From the NCBI GenBank assembly GCA_958295485.1, contig OY282354.1:2627001-2691000 (forward strand): 64,000 nt of DNA. Reading direction: 5' to 3'. Source of the DNA: an uncultured Gammaproteobacteria bacterium (GTDB lineage Bacteria; Pseudomonadota; Gammaproteobacteria; Eutrophobiales; Eutrophobiaceae). Made by a program: the position numbers and the translations under genes. Shown here in pieces: positions 44,506-52,327 of the stretch; the stretch's first letter is position 1, and each line of letters starts with the position of its first letter. The notes below the pieces were generated by a model. It was not told the origin of the DNA and did not search any database. It saw nothing but the letters and a program-made list of their open reading frames with translations.

Positions 44506-45508
44506 CAGTCTTTATGTGACTACGCAAGGCAGTTATCTGCATAAGGAGCGTGAAACATTGGTGATTGAACAGGAAAGAAAAAAAGTGTTTCAGCTGCCCA
44601 TTCACTCTATTGGAAATATCTTTTGTTTCGGCAACATTATGGTATCGCCGGCTTTAATGGCGTTTTGCGGCGAACGGAATATCGGCATGTCTTTCCTGAC
44701 CGAATACGGCAAATTCCAATGCCGGGTAATTGGGACGCAAAGCGGTAATGTGCTATTGCGTCGCACCCAGTACAGGCTGGCAGACAGCAACCCGCACATT
44801 CCGGCCCGATTATTCGTTGCAGCGAAAATCACCAACTGCCGGCAAATCGTATTAAAGCACCAGCGCAATCACGGTGAAGATGAGAACCTGTCGAGTTTGG
44901 CTATGCAGTTGAAAAACAACATCAAGCAGTTGGAAAGAAAAAATGATGTTGAACAAATTCGCGGCATAGAAGGCGATGCGGCGGCACGCTACTTTGCTAA
45001 CTTCCAGCGCCTTATCATGTCGGAACAACAAAATGATTTTTTGTTTTCCGGCCGCAACAAACGCCCCCCGCTGGACCCGGTCAATACCTTGCTTTCCTAC
45101 GCCTACACCTTGCTTACCTACGAGGTCAGTTCATCTTTACAGGCAGTCGGGTTGGATCCATACGTGGGATTTCTCCATGCCGACCGGCCAGGCAGGGTAA
45201 GCCTTGCTCTCGATATGCTGGAGGAATTTCGCGCTTGGTGGTGTGATCGTTTCGTGTTGTCCCTGATCAATCGTAAGCAGGTAAAAACCCGGGATTTTAT
45301 ACGGGAAGCCAGTGGCGCGATAAGAATGAGCGATGCCTTTCGCAAGGATTTTCTTACCGCCTGGCAGGAGAAAAAACAGGAAGAAATCACCCATCCTTAT
45401 TTACAGGAAAAAATAAAAATCGGGTTGTTGCCGCATGTCCAGGCCAACCTGTTTGCGCGATGGATGCGTGACGACATTGAAATTTACCCGCCTTTCTACG
45501 TTCGATAA
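44489..45508 (+). CDS. cas1: Cas1 integrase
   Basis: The 339-residue Cas1c starts MKKLLNSLYVTTQGSYLHKE, inside the end of cas4. Family features are IEGDAAARYFANFQRLI (the metal-binding glutamate), RNKRPPLDPVNTLLSYAYTL, and the histidine and aspartate in VGLDPYVGFLHADRPGRVSL and DMLEEFR. It inserts new spacers together with Cas2. The open frame extends to 44426, but the start at 44489 is the family one and gives the usual length. Confidence 0.97.
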   Translation: MKKLLNSLYVTTQGSYLHKERETLVIEQERKKVFQLPIHSIGNIFCFGNIMVSPALMAFCGERNIGMSFLTEYGKFQCRVIGTQSGNVLLRRTQYRLADSNPHIPARLFVAAKITNCRQIVLKHQRNHGEDENLSSLAMQLKNNIKQLERKNDVEQIRGIEGDAAARYFANFQRLIMSEQQNDFLFSGRNKRPPLDPVNTLLSYAYTLLTYEVSSSLQAVGLDPYVGFLHADRPGRVSLALDMLEEFRAWWCDRFVLSLINRKQVKTRDFIREASGAIRMSDAFRKDFLTAWQEKKQEEITHPYLQEKIKIGLLPHVQANLFARWMRDDIEIYPPFYVR

Positions 45509-45517
45509 GCATAAGCT

Positions 45518-45811
45518 ATGATGGTTTTAGTGGCTTATGATGTGAGTGTAGTAACCGAAGGTGGACAGAAACGGTTGCGTAAGATTAGTGAGGTATGTGT
45601 TGACTACGGCATTCGTGTTCAAAACTCTGTTTTTGAATGCGAAGTCACCCCGGCGCAATGGGTTGAATTGAGGGTAAAACTACTGGATATTTTTAACCCT
45701 GAAACGGACAGCCTGCGATTTTATTTCCTGGGCGCCAAGTGGCAACGGAAAGTAGAGCATGTCGGAGCCAAGCCATCGCTCGATATTTTTAGGGATACTT
45801 TGATTTTATAG
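45518..45811 (+). CDS. cas2: Cas2
   Basis: The 97-residue product has the Cas2 ferredoxin-like fold: MMVLVAYDVSVVTEGGQKRL with the conserved aspartate, CVDYGIRVQNSVFECEVTP, and SLRFYFLG near the end. It is the structural partner of Cas1 in spacer integration. It is 9 bp after cas1 and ends at the AT-rich leader. Confidence 0.97.
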   Translation: MMVLVAYDVSVVTEGGQKRLRKISEVCVDYGIRVQNSVFECEVTPAQWVELRVKLLDIFNPETDSLRFYFLGAKWQRKVEHVGAKPSLDIFRDTLIL

Positions 45812-45989
45812 TAACGCTAAGCTCATGCTATCACTTTTTTCATGTTAGTTTAGCGAAACAGTAACATCTTGTTTTTGCTGGTCTTTTCTGACAATAAGAA
45901 AGGCCTTTGCTCTTTTACAATAGATAATTGACCGGTTTAGCGCAAATTGGCGATTTGCATCATTATTTTCAAATAGTTGTAATAGTTAA
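45812..45989 (+). promoter_or_regulatory. CRISPR leader
   Basis: This 178-bp AT-rich stretch between cas2 and the first repeat has no gene. It holds several T-runs and an inverted pair CGCTAA / TTAGCG (about 45816-45857). Position and composition identify it as the leader, so new spacers enter at the left end of the array and transcription runs rightward. Confidence 0.75.
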
Positions 45990-47236
45990 GTCGCGCCCCT
46001 CACGGGGCGCGTGGATTGAAACACACCAGTCAAAATCATAATTGAGTCGAGTTATAGTCGCGCCCCTCACGGGGCGCGTGGATTGAAACAATTAATTGAC
46101 GCAATATCGGATATGGTCCAGTTGTCGCGCCCCTCACGGGGCGCGTGGATTGAAACGGCGAAAGCGCCCGGGCAGGTTAAGCCGTCAATAGTCGCGCCCC
46201 TCACGGGGCGCGTGGATTGAAACTCCCATAATGCTCTTCAACCAAGCTCTTGCACGGGTCGCGCCCCTCACGGGGCGCGTGGATTGAAACAAAAGCAGTC
46301 AAATCGTGGATCGTAAAGTCCCAAGTCGCGCCCCTCACGGGGCGCGTGGATTGAAACCTGATAAGCCCTGCCAGGAAGTGGATTGGCAGGCAGTCGCGCC
46401 CCTCACGGGGCGCGTGGATTGAAACATTAACAAGAGAGGATAAACCCATGGAATACAGAAGTCGCGCCCCTCACGGGGCGCGTGGATTGAAACTCCTCAG
46501 CAGGTCTTTTTCAACCTTCCGAAGTTGGTCGCGCCCCTCACGGGGCGCGTGGATTGAAACATTTTAACGGGTACCCCCGCGCCAAACACGCTGCGTCGCG
46601 CCCCTCACGGGGCGCGTGGATTGAAACAAGGTCAACAGATACAAAAATGACACGGGTTGGCGTCGCGCCCCTCACGGGGCGCGTGGATTGAAACTGCAAA
46701 AAAAATATAGCAGGTGCAGAATTGCACCAGTCGCGCCCCTCACGGGGCGCGTGGATTGAAACTGCAAAAAAAATATAGCAGGTGCAGAATTGCACCAGTC
46801 GCGCCCCTCACGGGGCGCGTGGATTGAAACCTTTGCCGACCGAGTTTTGGGTCGCCTGGGGCGGCGTCGCGCCCCTCACGGGGCGCGTGGATTGAAACGC
46901 CAGCCATGTTTCATTTTCAGCTGGGGCCTGTCTGTCGCGCCCCTCACGGGGCGCGTGGATTGAAACGCGTCAAGCTCGGGACCCGCGCCGTCCGGCGAAA
47001 AGTCGCGCCCCTCACGGGGCGCGTGGATTGAAACTCCATGGATCACCTCGAGCCCGATTACCTGCTGCCGTCGCGCCCCTCACGGGGCGCGTGGATTGAA
47101 ACCCATGCTTTTGCTTCGCTCCTGTGCCGGTGTCCAGTCGCGCCCCTCACGGGGCGCGTGGATTGAAACCCGGAGAGACCGCCCGGCCCGCGCGGGATGC
47201 GGCGTCGCGCCCCTCACGGGGCGCGTGGATTGAAAC
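45990..47236 (+). CRISPR. Type I-C CRISPR array, 19 repeats and 18 spacers
   Basis: Nineteen identical 33-bp repeats begin with GTCGCGCCCC and end with GTGGATTGAAAC. Each has a perfect CGCGCCCC / GGGGCGCG stem with a TCAC loop, as expected for Cas5c processing. Repeat starts are 45990, 46057, 46124, 46191, 46258, 46325, 46393, 46461, 46528, 46595, 46662, 46730, 46798, 46866, 46934, 47002, 47070, 47137 and 47204. Spacers are 34-35 bp. Spacers 11 (46695-46729) and 12 (46763-46797) are identical. The leader-distal repeat is not degenerate. From the 13th spacer the sequences become more GC-rich. Seventy-three bases separate the last repeat from the 52-bp direct repeat. Confidence 0.98.
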
Positions 47237-47309
47237 GTGACATTGACTCACGAATTTGGCACTAAGTATTGAGACGTGTGCATTGTGCGACCTGACCCCA
47301 TTTCGCGTG

Positions 47310-47361
47310 CTGTTCCACGGCCAATCCTGCCGGATTAAAGGCAGCATTCTTGACGGTTGAG
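47310..47361 (+). repeat. Right copy of 52-bp direct repeat (paaI 3' end fragment)
   Basis: Identical to 38069-38120, this fragment of the last 17 PaaI codons, stop and one extra base stands without the rest of the gene. It lies 73 bp after the last CRISPR repeat. The following 155 bp (47362-47516) hold no gene I can support. Confidence 0.95.
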
Positions 47362-47516
47362 CGTTTTGGGAACAGCCTCAAGGCTCGAAAGCCAGGATCG
47401 GATTACAACGCCTTGGACTATGGCGCCGGCGCCTTCGCCGCCACGTAATTCATCAAGCCGGGGGACTCCGCTTCCCGCTGCTACTGGTTAACCAGCGTCA
47501 GACGTCAACGGGCGGG

Positions 47517-48272
47517 TCAAGGGGACTGCTCCGGGGAGGTCGGGGTATAGCGCAGATCCGAGTCCAGTGAGCATTCTGTTAAAAAGGCCATCATGTTGCT
47601 GCCGTCCCGGCTGTCATAAAACCGGATCATCTCCCGATTAAACTCCTCCTTGCGACGGATGGAAATGGAGATCGCGTCTTGGCCGGCGGCCAGCAGTTGC
47701 CCGTTCATGAGCAGGCGTGAAGCGCGTTTGTTGCCGTCGTAGAAAAACTGGTTCAAGGCGCCGAATAAAAACGTGGCGATGGCTCGTTCATGGATGTCCG
47801 GGATCGATGTCAAGGCCTGGAGCCCCTGGTCGAAAATGCTCTCCAGCTCGGTATGCGCCGGGGGGCGGTGGTCCGTCCCGGCAATACTCACCCGGTCGGT
47901 CCGAAACACCCCCCAGGTCAAGGCCTCTTCCTTAGCTACCAGCGCGTGTAAGGTTTTGAAGTTGTCGGCGTTCAGCGCAAAGGCGCCGGCTTCCACCTGG
48001 CGTAATAACTCCCGCCAACTGGCGGCTTGGTTCAATACCTGGTTAGCATCGCTCAAACGGCGCCCTCCTACCGTGACCCCTTCCATCAAGGTTTTTACCT
48101 CCGGCAATGTAAACGGATTATTTTCCAGGGCTACGGTGTCATAAACAATGCCTTCCAACACTTTGCGTACCCGAAAACAGGCGCGGCGTACATCCGGTGG
48201 CGTCGGGGTACTGAACGTACACGGGCTATACGTGAAGCCCAAGGCAGGATCATTTTTTACTGGCGCAGTCAT
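47517..48272 (-). CDS. Fic family protein with altered catalytic motif
   Basis: The 251-residue Fic-fold protein has the inhibitory helix motif T-V-A-L-E-N (residues 46-51) near the N-terminus, as in class II Fic proteins. The flap/substrate region GVFRTDRVSIAGTDHRPPAH and the loop FFYDGNKRASRLL follow. Fic AMP-transferases carry HxFx(D/E)GNxxR there; here the first residue is Gln175 (codon CAG) and not histidine, so the usual base is missing while Asp179-Gly180-Asn181 and Arg183 remain. AMPylation is therefore doubtful, and a pseudo-enzyme or another phosphotransfer chemistry is possible. It lies alone, divergent from the TetR gene, with no antitoxin neighbour. Confidence 0.85.
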   Translation of the reverse strand: MTAPVKNDPALGFTYSPCTFSTPTPPDVRRACFRVRKVLEGIVYDTVALENNPFTLPEVKTLMEGVTVGGRRLSDANQVLNQAASWRELLRQVEAGAFALNADNFKTLHALVAKEEALTWGVFRTDRVSIAGTDHRPPAHTELESIFDQGLQALTSIPDIHERAIATFLFGALNQFFYDGNKRASRLLMNGQLLAAGQDAISISIRRKEEFNREMIRFYDSRDGSNMMAFLTECSLDSDLRYTPTSPEQSP

Positions 48273-48363
48273 CGTTTATATACTTGAATTACCGTTCTGG
48301 CATTATACTCCCTGCTCCGCCAACCTTTTCATCAAAAAATCGTAAAAAAAATTGATCTTGGGG

Positions 48364-48391
48364 TTGACTTCCCGGATTTCGCCACTATAAT
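48364..48391 (+). promoter_or_regulatory. Sigma-70 promoter of the TetR gene
   Basis: TTGACT (48364-48369), 16 nt and TATAAT (48386-48391) precede the regulator gene. The operator 48393-48413 covers the predicted transcription start, which would allow self-repression. Confidence 0.7.
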
Positions 48392-48392
48392 A

Positions 48393-48413
48393 TTAGTCAA
48401 CTAACTAACTAAA
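48393..48413 (+). promoter_or_regulatory. Predicted TetR operator 1 (autoregulation)
   Basis: Reading the minus strand, GTTAG-TTGA-CTAA forms a dyad equivalent to GTTAG-N4-CTAAC. The same dyad occurs at 49044-49063 and 49178-49198. It sits directly after the -10 box of the regulator gene. Confidence 0.6.
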
Positions 48414-48422
48414 GTTCAGTTT

Positions 48423-49016
48423 ATGCCTCGAAAAAGTGATAAACAAGAACGCCTGATTAGTGCAGCGGATGCCTTGATACGCAAACAGGGTTTTCATCGG
48501 ACAACACTGGCCGCTATAGCCGAAGAGTCCGATGTGCCGCTGGGCAACGTTTATTACTATTTCAAGACCAAGGAAGACATCTGCAAGGCAGTCATCCGGG
48601 AGAGGAAACGCGAGTTATCAGACATGCTGGACGACTGCTGCATGAGAAACAAACCCAAGCGAGCCTTGATAAACATGGTCAAGGCAATGAGCAGTCACAG
48701 CGAGGAGTTGGCGGAAGCGGGGTGCCCATTGGGCAGTCTGTGCCAGGAGCTCGATGAAGAATTTGCAGAGCTCATGAGTTCTGCGGACAGTTGCATGAAG
48801 TTTTTGATGGGATGGTCTACAGAGCAGTTCCGGCTCATGGGTATGAAGAAAGCGGAGGACCTGGGATTTGAATTTGTCGCCCGCATACAAGGCGTTGTCC
48901 TGATGGGAAATGTCTTGAATGATGCAAAGAAACTGAGGGCGCAGCTTAATATGGTGGTTGATTGGGTAAAAACCATTGAACCTGCGTGTGAAGACGACAA
49001 CCGGGCTGCCGCGTAA
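48423..49016 (+). CDS. TetR/AcrR family transcriptional regulator
   Basis: The 197-residue protein has the TetR DNA-binding domain at the N-terminus: RLISAADALIRKQGFHRTTL, AAIAEESDVPLGNVYYYFKT and KEDICKAVI (about residues 10-60). The ligand-binding C-terminal domain has two or three cysteines (CCMRNKPK, AGCPLGSLCQ), which could sense thiol-reactive compounds, as in some NemR/AcuR-like regulators. The promoter and three dyad operators around it suggest repression of itself and of the small genes downstream. Alternative targets elsewhere cannot be excluded. Confidence 0.93.
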   Translation: MPRKSDKQERLISAADALIRKQGFHRTTLAAIAEESDVPLGNVYYYFKTKEDICKAVIRERKRELSDMLDDCCMRNKPKRALINMVKAMSSHSEELAEAGCPLGSLCQELDEEFAELMSSADSCMKFLMGWSTEQFRLMGMKKAEDLGFEFVARIQGVVLMGNVLNDAKKLRAQLNMVVDWVKTIEPACEDDNRAAA

Positions 49017-49043
49017 CTAAAGGCAAAAAAATTTGAACTGGAA

Positions 49044-49063
49044 TTAAGTTAGATAACTAACAA
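49044..49063 (+). promoter_or_regulatory. Predicted TetR operator 2
   Basis: The dyad GTTAG-ATAA-CTAAC lies 28 bp after the regulator stop and just before the small reading frame at 49080. Confidence 0.6.
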
Positions 49064-49079
49064 TAATCGGAGAAAGACG

Positions 49080-49157
49080 ATGTCATATAACCAAAGAAAA
49101 TATGTCCTGCTGCAACGCTCAATATGCGTGCATGACAACTTTACCTGTCGTCATTGA
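49080..49157 (+). CDS. Candidate 25-residue peptide gene
   Basis: An ATG with a good GGAGAAAG ribosome-binding site, directly after operator 2, opens a frame coding for MSYNQRKYVLLQRSICVHDN and five more residues. It has two cysteines and many basic and aromatic residues. It could be a leader or a tiny protein; nothing is recognised. Confidence 0.3.
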   Translation: MSYNQRKYVLLQRSICVHDNFTCRH

Positions 49158-49198
49158 AAAAATCTTTTTCGCCCATATTTAGTTAGATAACTTACAAA
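49154..49198 (+). promoter_or_regulatory. Promoter and predicted TetR operator 3
   Basis: TTGAAA (49154-49159), 16 nt and TATTTA (49176-49181) form a plausible promoter. The operator dyad GTTAG-ATAA-CTTAC (49178-49198 region) overlaps its -10 box. This places the small exported protein gene at 49216 under the same regulator. Confidence 0.55.
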
Positions 49199-49215
49199 TT
49201 TTTTGGAGACACAAA

Positions 49216-49515
49216 ATGAAACTCATAAATAGTAAAAATATCGCCGCCGCTTTGATTGCGGGCTTATTGGTCCTCGCCACCGTGGAGAACCATGCGGGGG
49301 AAACCGACATCAACCTTGATGAAGCCATTCGCGCCCAGGTTTTTCAGGAGTTGGAAAACAATGTCCGGCGCCTTTACGAAAGCAGCCGGTTGCTCGTTCT
49401 CATCAAGAAAAATGAAGACCTGAGCGGACAAACTGCCCGGACCGGATTTTCAATCGTCACCCGAAAGCCCGATGTTATAACTACGCTTCCGGGCCAGGTC
49501 GGCGTATTCAATTGA
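49216..49515 (+). CDS. Small exported protein (99 residues), unknown function
   Basis: The product has a signal peptide (MKLINSKNIAAALIAGLLVL, cleavage likely after NHAG) and a mature part of about 70 residues with a helical stretch (DEAIRAQVFQELENNVRRLY). There are no cysteines. TTTGGAG lies nine bases before the ATG. The gene is behind operator 3, so it is probably controlled by the adjacent TetR regulator. A strong terminator follows at 49560-49612. No family is recognised. Confidence 0.75.
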   Translation: MKLINSKNIAAALIAGLLVLATVENHAGETDINLDEAIRAQVFQELENNVRRLYESSRLLVLIKKNEDLSGQTARTGFSIVTRKPDVITTLPGQVGVFN

Positions 49516-49559
49516 AAGGATAGCAGATAGCCGATAAACGTTTTAACCTCCTCTGTTTT

Positions 49560-49612
49560 GCCGCCACTTGCCCTTTCCCGGCCAGGAATACCGGCTGGTG
49601 GCGGCTCTTTTT
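49560..49612 (+). terminator. Rho-independent terminator
   Basis: GCCGCCAC (49560-49567) pairs with GTGGCGGC (49598-49605), with further inner pairing (CCGGCC with the CCGG/GGCT side). The stem is followed by TCTTTTT. It ends the TetR-controlled unit before aceE. Confidence 0.8.
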
Positions 49613-49667
49613 GCCTGTGCTTTTTATTCCTTTTCCTCTTATAATGACAGTCAAATTGGTGAAACGG

Positions 49668-52325
49668 ATGATAGAAAAAACAACTGATATTGACCCGCAG
49701 GAAACCCAGGAATGGATTGAAGCTCTGGATTCAGTCATGGCCCGGGAAGGGCTGGAACGCGCGCACTACTTGCTGGAACAGTTGATTGCCAAAGCGAGGA
49801 AATCCGGGGCCTACCTGCCCTACTCCGCCAATACCGCTTATCTGAATACCATTCCGCCTTCCAGGGAAGAACGGACGCCCGGCGATGCCGGCATGGAATG
49901 GCGCATTCGATCGCTGGTACGCTGGAATGCCTTGGCCATGGTCGTCAAGGCCAATCGCATGAATGCCGAATTGGGCGGGCATATCGCCAGCTTTGCTTCG
50001 TCTGCCACATTGTACGACGTGGGTTTCAATCACTTCTTTCGCGCGGCCACGGAAAAACAAGGTGGCGACCTGGTGTTTATACAGGGCCACTCGGCGCCGG
50101 GGATCTACGCCCGGGCCTTTCTCTATGGTCAGATAACGGAAGAGCAGATGAATAAATTCCGCCAGGAAGTCGGAGGCGATGGTCTATCTTCCTACCCGCA
50201 CCCCTGGTTGATGCCTGATTTCTGGCAATTTCCCACTGTCTCCATGGGCCTGGGGTCGCTGATGGCTATCTACCAGGCGCGGTTTATGCGTTACCTGGAG
50301 CACCGGGAACTGATTCCCCCCAGCGACAGGAAGATCTGGGCATTTATGGGTGACGGCGAAATGGATGAACCTGAGTCACTTGGCTCGATTGGCCTGGCTG
50401 CGAGGGAAAAACTGGATAACCTGATTTTCGTCGTCAACTGCAACTTGCAGCGGCTGGATGGCCCGGTGCGGGGCAACGGAAAAATCATCCAGGAATTGGA
50501 AGCCGATTTCCGCGGCGCCGGCTGGAACGTGCTCAAGGTCATCTGGGGTTCTTACTGGGACCCGTTAATTGCCCGAGACACCGAAGGGAAACTGCTCAAA
50601 CTGATGGAAGAGACGGTGGATGGCGAATACCAGGCCTATAAAGCCAACGACGGCGCTTATGTCAGGGAAAAGTTTTTCGGCAAATACCCGGAGTTAAAGG
50701 CGCTGGTCGCAAACATGTCCGACCAGGATATATGGCGGCTCAACCGCGGCGGCCATGACCCCCATAAAGTCTATGCGGCTTATGCCGCCGCGGTGAAACA
50801 CAAGGGGCAACCCACTGTCATCCTGGCGAAGACTGTAAAAGGCTACGGCATGGGCGAGGCCGGTGAAGGACAAAACATCACTCATCAACAAAAGAAGATG
50901 GGGGAGGAAACCCTGAAAGCATTCCGGGAGCGTTTCAATATTCCGGTATCCGACGAAGACGTTGCCAATGCCGCTTTTTATAAACCGGCTGAAGACAGCC
51001 CTGAGCTGAAATACATGCATGAACGACGGGAAGAGCTGGGTGGTTTCCTGCTGCACAAATGGCCGCAGGCGGCAAAGCACGACGTGCCTGACATTAAAAT
51101 CCATGAAAAATTATTAGCTGGTACCGGTAAAAGGGAAATTTCCACCACGATGGCGTTTGTCCGTATCCTCACTTCCCTGATCAAGGATAAAAGCATCGGC
51201 AAATATATTGTCCCGATAGTGCCCGACGAAGCCCGCACCTTTGGCATGGAAGGCATGTTCAGACAACTGGGCATTTACTCATCGACAGGGCAATTATACG
51301 AGCCTGTCGATAGCAGCCAGGTCATGTATTATCGTGAAGATAAAAAGGGACAAATACTCCAAGAGGGCATTAACGAGGCGGGGGCGTTTTCATCCTGGAT
51401 AGCCGCCGCTACGGCTTATAAACATCATGGGGTGCAAATGATCCCTTTTTATATCTATTACTCCATGTTTGGTTTTCAACGGGTCGGCGACCTGGCCTGG
51501 GCGGCGGGCGATCTTCGCTCCCGCGGTTTCCTGTTGGGTGGAACTGCCGGCAGGACCACCCTGGCCGGCGAAGGGCTGCAACACCAGGACGGTCACAGTC
51601 ACCTGCTGTCATCCACTATTCCTAATTGTATCTCCTACGACCCGACCTATGCCTGTGAACTGGCGGTGATCATTCATGCCGGATTAAAACGGATGCACGA
51701 AGATAATGAAGACGTTTATTACTATATCACGGTCATGAATGAGAACTACCAGCACCCGCCCATGCCTGAAAACGCGGAAGAAGGCATCCTGAAAGGCCTG
51801 TATTTACTGCAGGAGGGAGACCGGAAGAAACCAAGAGTGCAACTATTGGGCTCAGGCGCGATTTTAAGGGAGACGCTGGCGGCAAAGGATTTATTGGACG
51901 ATGATTTCGGCGTGGCCGCCGACGTCTGGAGCGCCACCAGTTTCAATGAGTTGCGCCGGGACGGACTGGAGGTGGCGCGCTGGAACATGCTGCACCCGGA
52001 AGAAAAACCGAAAAAGAGTTACGTCAGTCAATGCCTGGAACACACTGAAGGCCCGGTGATTGCGGCAACCGATTACATGAAGACCTATGCGGACCAGATT
52101 CGGAATTTTGTGCCCGGTCGTTACGTCGCGCTGGGCACGGACGGGTATGGAAGAAGCGATACCCGCGCCCGGTTGAGGGGGTTTTTTGAAGTGGATCGTT
52201 ATTATATCGCTCTCGCCGCCCTCAAGGCCCTGGCGGATGAAGGTAACGTCCCTGTAGCAAAAGTCACCGAGGCAATGAAAAAATACGCTATCGACCCGGA
52301 CAAACCCAACCCGGTCAGCGCCTGA
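49668..52325 (+). CDS. aceE: Pyruvate dehydrogenase E1 component (homodimeric)
   Basis: The product of about 885 residues is the thiamine-diphosphate-dependent E1 of the pyruvate dehydrogenase complex, which decarboxylates pyruvate and acetylates the lipoyl group of AceF. Typical AceE features are SGAYLPYSANTAYLNTIPP, the FFRAATEKQGGDLVFIQGHS region, the cofactor motif FMGDGEMDEPESLG followed by NLIFVVNCNLQRLDGPVRGN, and PIVPDEARTFGMEGMFRQLG. The frame is open to 49611, but the first 19 codons are hydrophobic and overlap the sequence after the terminator. ATG 49668 (MIEKTTDIDPQETQEW) gives the family start. aceF follows 2 bp later. Confidence 0.97.
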   Translation: MIEKTTDIDPQETQEWIEALDSVMAREGLERAHYLLEQLIAKARKSGAYLPYSANTAYLNTIPPSREERTPGDAGMEWRIRSLVRWNALAMVVKANRMNAELGGHIASFASSATLYDVGFNHFFRAATEKQGGDLVFIQGHSAPGIYARAFLYGQITEEQMNKFRQEVGGDGLSSYPHPWLMPDFWQFPTVSMGLGSLMAIYQARFMRYLEHRELIPPSDRKIWAFMGDGEMDEPESLGSIGLAAREKLDNLIFVVNCNLQRLDGPVRGNGKIIQELEADFRGAGWNVLKVIWGSYWDPLIARDTEGKLLKLMEETVDGEYQAYKANDGAYVREKFFGKYPELKALVANMSDQDIWRLNRGGHDPHKVYAAYAAAVKHKGQPTVILAKTVKGYGMGEAGEGQNITHQQKKMGEETLKAFRERFNIPVSDEDVANAAFYKPAEDSPELKYMHERREELGGFLLHKWPQAAKHDVPDIKIHEKLLAGTGKREISTTMAFVRILTSLIKDKSIGKYIVPIVPDEARTFGMEGMFRQLGIYSSTGQLYEPVDSSQVMYYREDKKGQILQEGINEAGAFSSWIAAATAYKHHGVQMIPFYIYYSMFGFQRVGDLAWAAGDLRSRGFLLGGTAGRTTLAGEGLQHQDGHSHLLSSTIPNCISYDPTYACELAVIIHAGLKRMHEDNEDVYYYITVMNENYQHPPMPENAEEGILKGLYLLQEGDRKKPRVQLLGSGAILRETLAAKDLLDDDFGVAADVWSATSFNELRRDGLEVARWNMLHPEEKPKKSYVSQCLEHTEGPVIAATDYMKTYADQIRNFVPGRYVALGTDGYGRSDTRARLRGFFEVDRYYIALAALKALADEGNVPVAKVTEAMKKYAIDPDKPNPVSA

Positions 52326-52327
52326 GC

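Larger units (their letters stand above)
38121..47361 (+). mobile_element. Inserted CRISPR-Cas segment bounded by 52-bp direct repeats
   Basis: About 9.2 kb containing only the type I-C cas genes and array lies between the two identical copies of the paaI 3' end. This is what integration into, or recombination at, the end of paaI would leave, with the gene kept intact. No integrase or transposase is encoded inside. GGGTCAGG at 38143-38150 and its complement CCTGACCC at 47291-47298 lie just inside the borders in inverted orientation, which is only suggestive. The mechanism is inferred. Confidence 0.5.

Noticed and set aside
46201..47347. Leftward frames with recurring VSIHAPREGRD sequence
   Set aside because: These are translations of CRISPR repeats and spacers on the wrong strand, a well known annotation artefact.
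47362..47516. A possible decayed gene after the right 52-bp repeat
   Set aside because: Short translated stretches can be read, but stops interrupt every frame and nothing is recognisable.
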